DNA of 64,000 nucleotides from JAJKIV01 sp036274195 (GCA_036274195.1 DASUGD010000031.1:16247-80246), one strand, 5' to 3'; shown: positions 54,542 through 63,303, counted from the stretch's first letter. The notes: generated by a model not told the origin, from the letters alone. A program made the numbers and translations.

Positions 54542-54589
54542 GAACCCTCGGGATGCTTGTCTCCAGCGAGATGAGCATCCCGAGGGTTC
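54542..54589. terminator. Bidirectional hairpin between convergent genes
   Basis: A perfect 16-bp stem with a 16-nt loop, flanked on both sides by the GGTTACTGG-type repeats. It serves the MFS gene (plus) and the CMP-kinase-like gene (minus). Confidence 0.75.
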
Positions 54590-54645
54590 AAATAACCAAT
54601 AACCCGTACCAGTAACCTGACCTGTAACCTGTGGCAGTTGCGTCG

Positions 54646-55269
54646 TTAGGCGAGCCGCTTACGGGCAACCTGTACGATGAGATCTGCCGCGCCGTCGATG
54701 CCGAGCCACTCCGTGTTGACGCACAGGTGGTAGTTCTCCGGCGCGTGCCAGGAGCGCTGCCAGTAGCGCCTGACGTACTGCTCCCGGCGCTTGTTCGTTT
54801 CGTCGACGCGCTTCGCGGCCTCCTCGGACGATATCCCCTCGCGCTGCACAACGCGGGCGATCAGCGCCGCGCGCGAGGCGTAGCAAAAGACGTGGAGTGC
54901 ATCGGTGCGCTGAGCCAGGTACGACTGAGCGCCGCGGCCGACCAGCACGACGGGTCCGTGGGCAATCGCGTCGTCGATCACGCGCTCCGTCACCTCTAAC
55001 AGCCGTTCTTCGGTTGGCGGCAGGGGGGCCGACAGGGCGGGCGAAACGATTTCCGGGGACCCCAACGCCAGCGCGTCCGCGAGACGCTCGGCCAGCGATG
55101 GGACACGCTCCTCGATCGCCTGTACTTCGACCGGCGTACGTCCGAGCCGTGCCGCGACGCGTTCGACCAGCGCGTTGTCGAGCAACGTCCACCCAAGGCC
55201 ATCGGCAACGCGCGCCGCTACCTCCGATCCGCCCGACCCGAACATCCGCGAAATCGTGATGACGGGCAT
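54646..55269 (-). CDS. Cytidylate kinase-like family protein
   Basis: 207 aa. It opens ITISRMFGSGGSEVAARVADGLG, a P-loop variant typical of the cytidylate kinase-like group (PF13189), with VVLVGRGAQSYLAQR and RVDETNKRREQYVRRYW in the lid region. Nucleotide substrate unknown; it is not the housekeeping CMP kinase. It is preceded 9 bases upstream by the GNAT gene. The stop TAA lies in a motif copy (CCTAACG read on the coding strand). Confidence 0.82.
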   Translation of the reverse strand: MPVITISRMFGSGGSEVAARVADGLGWTLLDNALVERVAARLGRTPVEVQAIEERVPSLAERLADALALGSPEIVSPALSAPLPPTEERLLEVTERVIDDAIAHGPVVLVGRGAQSYLAQRTDALHVFCYASRAALIARVVQREGISSEEAAKRVDETNKRREQYVRRYWQRSWHAPENYHLCVNTEWLGIDGAADLIVQVARKRLA

Positions 55270-55278
55270 CGCCGGCGC

Positions 55279-55905
55279 CTAACGCTGTTTCAGCGATCGA
55301 ACGCGAAGATGTTCGGCGACCTCGAAGCCCAGCGCTTCCCAGGCCGCGTTCGCCAGGGGATTGTCGGCGGCGTTATGGAGTCGCATCTCGTCGAGCCCGC
55401 GCTCCGCACACCAGTCGTCGGCAGCCGCCAGGAGCGAACGCAAAACCCCCTGCTCGCGCGCCCTAGGCACCACGTACACCGACGAGATATAGGCGTAGTG
55501 CGGTGGATCGAGCAGCGGCGAGCCCGCCGAATGGATGCACCGAAGCACGCCGACGACTTCCCCGCCGACCTCGGCGAGAAAGATCACTTCGTTAGGCGAC
55601 TGCAGCTGCGCAGCGAAGAGCCTCGCGGCGCGCGGTTCCGCGTCCGCGCGCAGCCGGCCGTAGATCGCATTGTGCGAGTGCTCGCGGAGCAGCGCCAGCC
55701 GAAGCGCGACGATCGAGGGAAGGTCCTTGGCAGTCGCCTGGCGAATGGAGAGACGGGAGGCAGGAGACGGCTGCAGGGAATCGGGAATCGGGAATCGGGA
55801 ATCGGCGTGATTCAAAGCGGCGCCGTTCTTCGCCGGGCCCGCTTCGAAAGCCGCCCGGCGGCCATCGATTCCCGATTCCCGATTCCCGATTCCCTTTCGC
55901 TTCAT
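55279..55905 (-). CDS. GNAT acetyltransferase with repeat-encoded N-terminal extension
   Basis: 208 aa; ATG 55905 overlaps the AAA+ stop (ATGA). The GNAT domain begins near residue 52 (LSIRQATAKDLPSIVALR), with YISSVYVVPRAREQGVLRSLL as the acetyl-CoA loop (R-x-x-G region altered to REQGV) and NPLANAAWEALGFE at the end. The first 50 residues are translated from GGGAATC/GATTCCC heptamer repeats (GNRESGI and FPIPDS words) and are unlikely to be functional. Substrate unknown. The stop TAG is inside a CGTTAGG copy. Confidence 0.75.
   Translation of the reverse strand: MKRKGIGNRESGIDGRRAAFEAGPAKNGAALNHADSRFPIPDSLQPSPASRLSIRQATAKDLPSIVALRLALLREHSHNAIYGRLRADAEPRAARLFAAQLQSPNEVIFLAEVGGEVVGVLRCIHSAGSPLLDPPHYAYISSVYVVPRAREQGVLRSLLAAADDWCAERGLDEMRLHNAADNPLANAAWEALGFEVAEHLRVRSLKQR
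55776..55894. repeat. 28-bp perfect inverted repeat of four GGGAATC heptamers per arm
   Basis: Left arm 55776-55803 is (GGGAATC)x4, right arm 55867-55894 is (GATTCCC)x4, separated by 63 bases. It lies inside the 5' part of the GNAT frame. Confidence 0.9.
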
Positions 55906-57314
55906 GCCGACATTCCACCCCCAAAGAGGTCCTGATTCGGGCGTCGCCGCTGCTCCTGCACCGCACGACCGTACCGGCCCGCGTCAGTCCGTGAAATCTT
56001 CTTCCGAGCAACCAGCGCCTCAAGTACGAGCTCGCATGCGGCCGCCGTCATCGAAACGTCGTTCCTGGACGCAAGCCCGACGTCCCGGACGATGTCGAGC
56101 AGCGTTGGAACTGTCGCGAAGCCCTTCACCAACATCTCGGCGGAGGCATCGTCGGTGACCTCGAGCGCGCCACCCACATCGAACCACATCACCACCTCGT
56201 CGGCGTTCACGACGCCGGCCCGCTCGCGTAGCGTTGCGTCGGCCGCACGACGGATCAACTCGCGCGCGATCGCCTGACCCCCAATGAGCTCGCCCTCGTA
56301 CTCGAGCTCGATCTTCCCGGTGATCGACGGCATCGCCGCATATACATCCGCCACACGCGGTACGACTTCGGCCTCGCCCGTGCGCAGCGTGCGCCGCTCG
56401 GCGTTCGAGACGATGTTCTCCGTCACCGTGATGGGCATTCGCTGCGACACGCCCGACCGTCGGTCGATACGTTTGTCGGTCCGCGCCTCGAACGCGACGC
56501 GCTCCACCAGCTCCTCGATGAAATCCGGGATGCGGATCTGCCGATCGCCGCGGCCCGTCCATGCTTCCTGGCGCGTGATCGACACGCCGATGTCGACCGT
56601 CTCCGGATAGTGCGTCTGGATCTCGCTTCCGATGCGGTCCTTGAGGGGCGTGATGATCTTCCCGCGAGCGGTGTAATCCTCAGGATTGGCCGTGAAGCAC
56701 AACAGCACGTCGAGGGGAAGGCGAACCGGATAGCCTTTGATCTGGACGTCGCCTTCCTGCATGATGTTGAAGAGCCCGACCTGGACCTTGCCGGCCAGAT
56801 CCGGGAGCTCGTTGAGCGCGAAGATTCCGCGATTCGCGCGCGGCAACATGCCGTAGTGCATCGTCAACTCGTCCGAGAGCACGTGCCCGCCGCGCGCCGC
56901 CTTGATGGGATCGAGGTCGCCGATGAGGTCCGCGATCGTGACATCAGGCGTCGCGAGCTTTTCGACGTAACGGCTGTCCCGTTCGAGCCACGCGATCGGC
57001 GTATCGTCTCCGGCTTCCTCCAATCGCAGCCGAGCGTACTTCGAGACGGGCGCGAAAGGATTGTCGTTCACTTCGCTGCCTTCGACGATCGGGATCACGT
57101 CGTCGAGCAGCGTCGTGAGCGAGCGCAGGATGCGGCTCTTCGCCTGCCCCCGAAGGCCGAGCAGAATGAAGTTGTGCTTCGAGAGCACCGCGTTGACGAT
57201 CTGCGGCATGACCGTGTCCTCGTAGCCGAGAACACCTTCGAACAGCGTGCCGCCCGCGCAGATGCGGTTGAGGAGATTTTGACGGAGCTCATCCTTCACG
57301 GATCGCCGCTGCAT
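55902..57314 (-). CDS. MoxR / Mg-chelatase-I-like AAA+ ATPase
   Basis: 470 aa from ATG 57314; an in-frame TTG at 57374 is possible. NFILLGLRGQAKSRILRSL is the P-loop of this group, RANRGIFALNELPDL contains Walker B, and DVLLCFTANPEDY is sensor 1. The C-terminal 200 residues have the long helical lid and a Gln/Arg-rich end. These ATPases remodel or insert metals into target proteins together with VWA proteins, here the gene at 51741. The stop overlaps the GNAT start. Confidence 0.85.
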   Translation of the reverse strand: MQRRSVKDELRQNLLNRICAGGTLFEGVLGYEDTVMPQIVNAVLSKHNFILLGLRGQAKSRILRSLTTLLDDVIPIVEGSEVNDNPFAPVSKYARLRLEEAGDDTPIAWLERDSRYVEKLATPDVTIADLIGDLDPIKAARGGHVLSDELTMHYGMLPRANRGIFALNELPDLAGKVQVGLFNIMQEGDVQIKGYPVRLPLDVLLCFTANPEDYTARGKIITPLKDRIGSEIQTHYPETVDIGVSITRQEAWTGRGDRQIRIPDFIEELVERVAFEARTDKRIDRRSGVSQRMPITVTENIVSNAERRTLRTGEAEVVPRVADVYAAMPSITGKIELEYEGELIGGQAIARELIRRAADATLRERAGVVNADEVVMWFDVGGALEVTDDASAEMLVKGFATVPTLLDIVRDVGLASRNDVSMTAAACELVLEALVARKKISRTDAGRYGRAVQEQRRRPNQDLFGGGMSA

Positions 57315-57432
57315 GGCGGGCGCACCGTACGACGAGCGCTTCAACGCGCCAAGTGTCGAGGGATAGGACTGCAACTGACCACTCCGTTATTGGAAAGCCA
57401 ACCCAATTTCGATTGTATGTGGAAGATAGCGC

Positions 57433-59589
57433 TCAGTCCGCGAGCGCGACTTCCACGAGATTGTCGTACAGGACCGGACCACCGCCCATGTCCGTCTCGC
57501 GCTGCGACGTCGTGGCGTTGGCGTTCGTACCGTCCGGTGCGAGCTTCGCCCACCAGATGGACGGCGCCCACACCACCCCTTCGCGCACCTGGTCGCCGAC
57601 GCGCGCGACCGCAGTGAATTCACCTCGCGCGTTGAACACGACCACGCGCGCCCCTTCCGCAATCCCTCGACGCTCCGCGTCGGCCGCATGGAGAACGCAC
57701 TCCGGCTCGGCGTTCTTTCTCAGCGACTCGATATTCACGAACGTCGAGTTCAGGAAATAGTGTCGCGGCGACGAGATCAGCACGAGCGGAAAGCGTGCCG
57801 CGAGTTCGGGCGCCGTCTCGGGAAGCTCGAGCGGCGGCGTATACGTGGGCAGCGGATCGATGCCCATCTCGCCCAGACGGGCCGAGACGAACTCGCACTT
57901 CCCGCTGGGAGTCGGAAAGTTCCCCTCGGCGTACGGGACAAACGGGCGCGGCACGTTGAGGCGCATCCACCCGCGCTCGCGCAGCGCTTCGAACGTCACA
58001 CCGCGCATACGCTCGTGGGCGCTGTCGAGCGCCTGTTTGATGATGGTCACGTCATCATCGGCGAGCACCGCGTGCGTCATCCCCATGCGACGTGCGATCA
58101 GTCGAAAGATCTCGGTGTTCGGCTTGGCCTCACCGAGTGGCTCGATCGCCGGTTGATTGAGCGTCGCGTACAGATGGCCGTACGAGTAATGCAGGTCCCA
58201 GTGCTCCAGCTGCGTCGTGGCGGGCAGCACGATGTCGGCGAAGTCCGCGGTGTCCGTCTGGAAATGCTCGAGGACGACGGTGAAGAGATCCTCGCGCATC
58301 AGTCCGCGAACCACGGCATTTCTGTCAGGCGCGACCGCCGCCGGATTGCTGTTGTAGACGACCAGCGCGCGCACCGGCGGTCCCCCCACGCCCGCGTCGG
58401 GATTCCCGAGCGCGTCGCCGAGGCGGATCATGTTGATGGTCCGAGTTGGCGGTGAGAGGTCGAGTCGCTGCAGCGCGGCGTTGTTGTACTGGAAGGTGCC
58501 GCTCGTCGAGAGCTGCACGCCGCCGCCTGCTCGGCGCCAGTGTCCAGTGACGGCCGGCAGGCACGCGATCGTTCGAACCGCCATGCCGCCGCCGAAGTGG
58601 CGCTGCAGTCCGTAGTTCACCCGGATGAAGGCCGCTCGCGCGCGGCCGAACTCGCGCCCAAGCTCGCGAATGCGTTCGGCCGGCAGGCCCGTGATCGGGG
58701 CAACGCGCTCGGGCGGGTACTCGCGGACCCGCTCGCGGAGCTCGTCGGCGCCTAACGTGTACCGCTCGAGGTAGTCTCGATCCTCGAGGCCTTCGTCGAA
58801 CACGACGTTCATCATCGCGAGCGCGAGTGCCGCGTCCGTGCCGGGTCGGATCGCGAGCCACTCGTCACACTGCTCCATCGTGCGTGTGCGGACCGGGTCG
58901 ATGCCAAGGACCCGGGCGCCGTTCTTCCGCGCCTCGAGCACGAACGGCCAGAGATGCGGATTCGACGTAAGCGTGTTCGTGCCCCACAGCAACACGAGGT
59001 CGCTTCGAGGCAGGCCTTCGCCGTCGGCGCCAATGTTCGCCCCGACGGTCATTCGCATCCCGATGGTTCCGGGCATGGAGCAGATGGTCCGGTCGAGCTT
59101 CGAGGCGCCGAGCAGGTGGAAAAACCGCCGGTCCATCGAGGCGCCCTGAACGAGGCCCATCGTGCCGGCGTACGAATACGGCAGGATCGCCTGCGGGCCA
59201 TCCGACGAACTCGCGATCGCACCCAGACGCTCCGCGATCTCGCCGATCGCCTCGTCCCAGGAAACCCTAACGAACGACCCGGCGCCCTTCCTGCCCACGC
59301 GGCGAAGGGGATACAGCAGCCGATCCCGGTGGTACGTGCGCTCGAGGTATCGGTTGACCTTCGCGCAGAGAAAGCCGTTGGTGAACGGATGGTCCGGGTC
59401 GCCCGCGATCCGGGTCGCTCGTCCGCGTTCGACGGTAACGAGCGTCGAACATGCGTCGGGGCAATCGTGCGGACAGCTACCACGCACGACGTGGGGATCG
59501 CTCTCAGCGAGAGTAACAGCGCTCACGGCCGGGGGACGTTCGGGGGAACAAGACGATCGACGCCGATCGAAAAGGTACCGCGGTGGCAT
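57433..59589 (-). CDS. Molybdopterin-dependent oxidoreductase
   Basis: About 718 aa from ATG 59589; GTG 59526 is also possible and would start just before the iron-sulfur motif. [4Fe-4S] ligands CPHDCPDAC and later NGFLCAK; molybdopterin-binding blocks VLLWGTNTLTSNPH, IDPVRTRT and VVYNSNPAAVAPD. The C-terminal molydop_binding domain holds SPRHYFLNSTFVN and GARVVVFNARGEF. It belongs to the DMSO-reductase superfamily. No Tat signal is evident, so cytoplasmic action is likely. Electron-transfer partners are not adjacent; substrate unknown. Confidence 0.85.
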   Translation of the reverse strand: MPPRYLFDRRRSSCSPERPPAVSAVTLAESDPHVVRGSCPHDCPDACSTLVTVERGRATRIAGDPDHPFTNGFLCAKVNRYLERTYHRDRLLYPLRRVGRKGAGSFVRVSWDEAIGEIAERLGAIASSSDGPQAILPYSYAGTMGLVQGASMDRRFFHLLGASKLDRTICSMPGTIGMRMTVGANIGADGEGLPRSDLVLLWGTNTLTSNPHLWPFVLEARKNGARVLGIDPVRTRTMEQCDEWLAIRPGTDAALALAMMNVVFDEGLEDRDYLERYTLGADELRERVREYPPERVAPITGLPAERIRELGREFGRARAAFIRVNYGLQRHFGGGMAVRTIACLPAVTGHWRRAGGGVQLSTSGTFQYNNAALQRLDLSPPTRTINMIRLGDALGNPDAGVGGPPVRALVVYNSNPAAVAPDRNAVVRGLMREDLFTVVLEHFQTDTADFADIVLPATTQLEHWDLHYSYGHLYATLNQPAIEPLGEAKPNTEIFRLIARRMGMTHAVLADDDVTIIKQALDSAHERMRGVTFEALRERGWMRLNVPRPFVPYAEGNFPTPSGKCEFVSARLGEMGIDPLPTYTPPLELPETAPELAARFPLVLISSPRHYFLNSTFVNIESLRKNAEPECVLHAADAERRGIAEGARVVVFNARGEFTAVARVGDQVREGVVWAPSIWWAKLAPDGTNANATTSQRETDMGGGPVLYDNLVEVALAD

Positions 59590-59900
59590 GCGGAGAGCCA
59601 CGGCGGGCGGGCCCGCTTCTAATGCCTTCGATGTTATGGACTTACCTTTGGAGTGACGCGGCTCGAGCACCACACGCCTGACTTCGCCCGGGCGAGCGAA
59701 AATCGCGCTGACTCGTCCCTAACGGGACGAACCTTGCATGCGCCGGCCGGGGTCGGAGGAAACACATTGCTGTCCTTACACTTGGACAACATTCCCCGGT
59801 CTTGACAGTAGCGATCGAGGCCGTAGATTCCGCCCCCGATCCTGGTACCGCGTGCGCGGACCATGGCAACGTTGATCATCCCCCTCAAAGGAGAACGTAG
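59590..59900. other. Intergenic region between divergent oxidoreductase and lipoprotein genes
   Basis: About 310 bases if the oxidoreductase starts at 59589. It carries the lipoprotein promoter (59802-59829). The minus-strand promoter is not identified. The sequence includes one CCTAACGGG copy at 59718. Confidence 0.4.
59802..59829 (+). promoter_or_regulatory. Sigma-70-type promoter of the small lipoprotein gene
   Basis: TTGACA (59802-59807), 16-bp spacer, TAGATT (59824-59829). The likely start is near 59836, leaving a 65-base leader with an AAAGGAG ribosome site before ATG 59901. This is the best promoter in the window. Confidence 0.7.
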
Positions 59901-60089
59901 ATGAAGCGCCTGGCCCTTGTCGCCGCCGTGCTGGCACTCGCCGCATGCAAGACGAAGGAAGAGACTCCGGCGACTGATACCGCTGCTGCTCCGGCTATGG
60001 CCCCCGCGCCGGCCATGGATTCGGCGAAGATGGACACTGGCATGATGAAGATGGACACGACGAAGAAGGACACGACGGCCAAGAAGTAA
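59901..60089 (+). CDS. Small low-complexity lipoprotein
   Basis: 62 aa. Signal peptide KRLALVAAVLALAAC with lipobox LAAC (Cys16). The mature part is made of Thr, Ala, Pro, Met, Asp and Lys in short repeats (PAMAPAPAMDSAKMD, KKDTTAKK). It probably is an abundant envelope lipoprotein; no enzymatic motif. Good promoter, ribosome site and terminator indicate an independent, well expressed gene. Similar small lipoproteins are frequent in Gemmatimonadota genomes as I recall them. Confidence 0.8.
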   Translation: MKRLALVAAVLALAACKTKEETPATDTAAAPAMAPAPAMDSAKMDTGMMKMDTTKKDTTAKK

Positions 60090-60104
60090 TTTCTGCCTGT
60101 CCAC

Positions 60105-60142
60105 GCGAAAAGGGCGCGACCTCGAGGTCGCGCCCTTTTCGC
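60105..60142. terminator. Bidirectional terminator, loopless 19-bp-arm palindrome
   Basis: A perfect 38-bp palindrome centred on CTCGAG with A4/T4 runs inside the arms, between the convergent lipoprotein and YgfZ-like genes. Same architecture as 38107-38144. Confidence 0.8.
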
Positions 60143-60161
60143 ATCGGTGTCTTCGCCACCG

Positions 60162-61238
60162 TTACGACACGTCCACCGGGAAGGGAAGCTCGAGCACGAC
60201 CACAGATGACTCGCCGCCCTCCCACCGTGCGCGCACGACGGTCCCCGGTGTGATCTCACGGCGAACCATCGCGATCGCCACGCCGCCGAGGCGAGGGGAC
60301 ACCGCGGTGCTTCGAACATCGCCAACCGGCTTGTCGCCATCGGCAAAGAGCTGAGCGCCTTGCGGAAGGGGATCGACACCTGGATATGTCAGACCGCGCA
60401 GGTGTCGGTTCACGTGGCCGCGGAAATGAACGCGGGCGACCGTCTCCTGGCCGGTGTAGCATCCCTTCGTGTACGAGATGGCGTGCATCGCGTCGAGATT
60501 CGCTTCCTGCGGGATCGTCGTCTCGTCGATGTCGATCCCCCATTCGGGACGCCCGGCTTCGATGCGCGCGATCTCCCACGTGTCGAGTCCGGCCGGGACC
60601 GCCCCGAGTTCCAGCGCGCACCGCCAGAGCTGAGGACGAGCCTCGACGGGCGCGATCACCTCGTAGCCTTCGACGCCGATATCGGGCACGCGGGCGACGA
60701 GCACTCTGTTTCCGCCCAGCGTGCCGACCACGTGCGAGTACGGCGCGAGCGCAGCGAGCGTTTCCCCGCTCACGCCCACGGCGGTGCCAACGATGGTCCG
60801 GGCGCGGACGCCGAAGACGCCGAGGTCCGCCAGCGACTCGCTCTGATCCGCATAACGAGTGGTTCGTGGATTCACGTACTTGCGAACCATCGCCACCCAC
60901 CCCGCCGACGCGCGCACGGGCACGTCGATGAGGAGATCAGCCTCGCGCGCGAAGACTCGCAGGTCCGCGATGATCTTCCCGCGCGGCGTGAGCGCTGCGG
61001 CGTAGAGGCCGGACCCCGCGGTCAGCGCGCCGATGTCATTCGTGACGAGGCCGGTCAACGTCTCGGCACGATGGTCGCCCTCGAAGGTCATCCGTGTCCG
61101 ATACGATCGGTCGACCAGGATGGCGCTGCGATGCAGCGCAGCGTATTCGCTCTCGATGCTCGTGTACCGCAGGGCAACCGAACGGCCTGCGATATCGGCC
61201 ACTGCTGCGGCCTCCGAGGTTGCCACCGGCGACGTCAT
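60162..61238 (-). CDS. YgfZ/GcvT-like folate-binding protein
   Basis: 358 aa. The signature KGCYTGQETVARVHFRG (about residue 257) is the YgfZ/GcvT motif with the conserved Cys. TNDIGALTAGSGLYAALTPRGKI-type sequence near residue 66 is also typical. YgfZ proteins help make or repair Fe-S clusters in a folate-dependent way. True GcvT is less likely because glycine-cleavage partners are absent. Its ATG overlaps the HAD gene stop. Confidence 0.85.
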   Translation of the reverse strand: MTSPVATSEAAAVADIAGRSVALRYTSIESEYAALHRSAILVDRSYRTRMTFEGDHRAETLTGLVTNDIGALTAGSGLYAAALTPRGKIIADLRVFAREADLLIDVPVRASAGWVAMVRKYVNPRTTRYADQSESLADLGVFGVRARTIVGTAVGVSGETLAALAPYSHVVGTLGGNRVLVARVPDIGVEGYEVIAPVEARPQLWRCALELGAVPAGLDTWEIARIEAGRPEWGIDIDETTIPQEANLDAMHAISYTKGCYTGQETVARVHFRGHVNRHLRGLTYPGVDPLPQGAQLFADGDKPVGDVRSTAVSPRLGGVAIAMVRREITPGTVVRARWEGGESSVVVLELPFPVDVS

Positions 61239-61924
61239 CGCTCGGCCCCGTGCTCACCGCGCGTGAGCGCGTCGATCGTGTCCGCGCGTTGCCCGATGAG
61301 TGAGGGGAGGAGCGCGTCCGCGTCCACGGCGAGATGAACCGGCAGCGAGCCGACCACGGCACAGCGCAGCCCAGCGGCCTTCGCCGAGCGAATTCCTGCG
61401 GCGCCATCCTCGAGGGCAACCACGTGCGTCGCCTTCACAGCGCGTCGTCGCGTCAGGCGATCGAGTGCACCGAGATAGGGCGCGGGCGACGGCTTGGGTT
61501 GGAACGCGTCGTCGTCTGCGATGACGAACTCGAACGCGTGGTCGAGTCGTGCGAGCGCGAGCGTGGCGTCGACATCGGCCCGTGAGGCCCGTGAGACGAT
61601 GCCGAGGCGCGTCCGCCCCTCGAGTGACCCGATGAGCTCGACCACGCCCCCGACGAGCGACAATCCTGTGCCCATCAGCTCCGCGAACCGGCGCTCGGTG
61701 CGCATGGCCACGAGCTCGATCGAGGTATCATCGCGCGGGAGATTTCGGAGCGCGAGAGCGGCCCGCACCGCCGCGCGCACGGGCATCCCCGCACAGTGCT
61801 CGCTGTATTCCACCTCGCTCAACGCTACGCCGTCTTCCCGAAGGGTCTCGAGCAACGTCCTGCGTCGCGTGGCGCTCGTGTCAGCAATGACACCTTCGAA
61901 TTCGAAGAGTACGGCGTCGATCAT
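61235..61924 (-). CDS. HAD-superfamily protein with altered catalytic motif I
   Basis: 229 aa from ATG 61924. It aligns with beta-phosphoglucomutase/phosphatase-type HADs: motif II GIVSRAS, motif III Lys in QPKPSPAPY, motif IV ALEDGAAG. Motif I, normally DxDG(T/V), reads FEFEGV: both Asp are Glu in the DNA (GAA TTC GAA). The phosphate-accepting nucleophile is therefore missing and the protein may be inactive or non-catalytic. It is coupled to the YgfZ-like gene by ATGA. Confidence 0.82.
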   Translation of the reverse strand: MIDAVLFEFEGVIADTSATRRRTLLETLREDGVALSEVEYSEHCAGMPVRAAVRAALALRNLPRDDTSIELVAMRTERRFAELMGTGLSLVGGVVELIGSLEGRTRLGIVSRASRADVDATLALARLDHAFEFVIADDDAFQPKPSPAPYLGALDRLTRRRAVKATHVVALEDGAAGIRSAKAAGLRCAVVGSLPVHLAVDADALLPSLIGQRADTIDALTRGEHGAER

Positions 61925-61948
61925 GGGGGAAGTATACAGCCAACAGCT

Positions 61949-61969
61949 ATCAGCCATCAGCCATCAGCT
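61949..61969. repeat. Three tandem ATCAGCY heptamers
   Basis: Short tandem words between the HAD and GlcF genes. The glcF stop codon (61957-61959, minus strand) lies within the second unit. Confidence 0.7.
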
Positions 61970-63303
61970 CTAACGGCGGATTCTCCGTTGGCGGAGTGGT
62001 GTGCGCCGCCCGGCAGACGGCTGAGTGCTGCGTACGAGGCGTCCAGCAAGTCGATTGGATGGATTGCTCGCGCGCGGGCCTGTGCGCGGCGAAGCCCGGC
62101 GCCGATCTGCATGAGGCAGCCAGGATTGCCCGTCGCAACCCAGTCCGCGCCCGTCGACGCGATGTGCCGAAGCTTCGGGGCGAGCACCGCGCTGGAGGTT
62201 GCGGGCTCGAGCAGGTTGTAAATACCCGCGGCGCCGCAGCACTGCTCGGCATCGGGGAGCGGAATCAGCGTCAGGTCGGGAATCGCGCGCAGCACCGCCA
62301 GCGGAGGCCCGGCGATCCGCTGCGCATGAAGCAGATGACACGGCGCGTCGTACGTCACGCGGGTCGGGAGCGACCCGCCCGGGCGCGGGCCCGCAACCGC
62401 GAGGAGCTCGCTCACGTCACGAACTCGCGAGGCCACCTTCGCCGCGCGCTCCGCCCATTCGGGCTCTCCGGCCAGAAGATGGCCGTACTCCTTCATCATC
62501 GCGCCGCAGCCAGCCGCGTTCACGGCGATGAAATCGGCGCCTGAGCGCTCGAACGCCTCGATGTTCGTCCTGGCCAGGGAGCGCGCGGCATCGAGGTCGC
62601 CGGCGTGTGCGTGCAACGCCCCGCAACACCCCTGGCCCGGCGCTCCACGCATGCGGTAGTCATTCGCCCGCAGCGTACGACGGGTTGCCCGGTTGGTGCG
62701 TGCGAAAAGTCCATCCATCACACAGCCAAGCAGCAGCGCAACGGCACCCCGCGAGCCGGGCATGCCGAAATCGTAGTCGTGCTCGCGGAGCGGGTTGCGT
62801 GTGGACGCGAGCATGGCGGACGCGAAGCCCAGCCGCCCGCCGACGCGCGCGAACAGCCCCGGCAAACCGGTCGCGCGCACGATGCGCGACGCAAACAGCA
62901 CGACGCGAAGCGCGGCCAATTTCTCGAAGATCCCGAGGACGACGCGGCCGAGCAGCGGTGTCGGCCGCGCCGCTCGCAGCGTTGCGCGCGTGGCTTCGAG
63001 CAACTGCCCGTACGGTACACCAGACGGACAGGCGGTCTCGCACGCGCGACAACCGAGACATCGGTCGATATGCGTGCGCACGTTGGGATCGTCGAGGGGC
63101 AACTCTCCTTCGACGAGGGCCCGCATGAGCACGATCCGGCCGCGCGGACTGTCGTTTTCGTCCTCGAGGTTCACGTACGTCGGACACGCCTGCAGACAGA
63201 AGCCGCAATGCACGCACGTCTCGATTCCCGGAACGGCCGCCGCCAGCGGCGTGTCGGGAATCGCGCACGGAAGCGACCTTCGCCCCGGTAGGGTCGTCGT
63301 CAC
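61957..63303 (-). CDS. glcF: Glycolate oxidase iron-sulfur subunit
   Basis: 448 aa. Two [4Fe-4S] motifs: CVHCGFCLQACP (about 30-41) and CLGCRACETACP (about 83-94). Two CCG-type heterodisulfide-reductase domains: GCCGALHAHAG and QCCGAAG with their upstream Cys. It passes electrons from the FAD subunits of glycolate dehydrogenase. ATG 63303 overlaps the glcE stop. The last residues are encoded by the ATCAGCC repeat. Confidence 0.9.
   Translation of the reverse strand: MTTTLPGRRSLPCAIPDTPLAAAVPGIETCVHCGFCLQACPTYVNLEDENDSPRGRIVLMRALVEGELPLDDPNVRTHIDRCLGCRACETACPSGVPYGQLLEATRATLRAARPTPLLGRVVLGIFEKLAALRVVLFASRIVRATGLPGLFARVGGRLGFASAMLASTRNPLREHDYDFGMPGSRGAVALLLGCVMDGLFARTNRATRRTLRANDYRMRGAPGQGCCGALHAHAGDLDAARSLARTNIEAFERSGADFIAVNAAGCGAMMKEYGHLLAGEPEWAERAAKVASRVRDVSELLAVAGPRPGGSLPTRVTYDAPCHLLHAQRIAGPPLAVLRAIPDLTLIPLPDAEQCCGAAGIYNLLEPATSSAVLAPKLRHIASTGADWVATGNPGCLMQIGAGLRRAQARARAIHPIDLLDASYAALSRLPGGAHHSANGESAVRADG

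Noticed and set aside
60162..61238. Assignment as glycine-cleavage aminomethyltransferase (GcvT)
   Set aside because: No gcvH/gcvP neighbours, and the KGCYTGQE signature is the YgfZ form.
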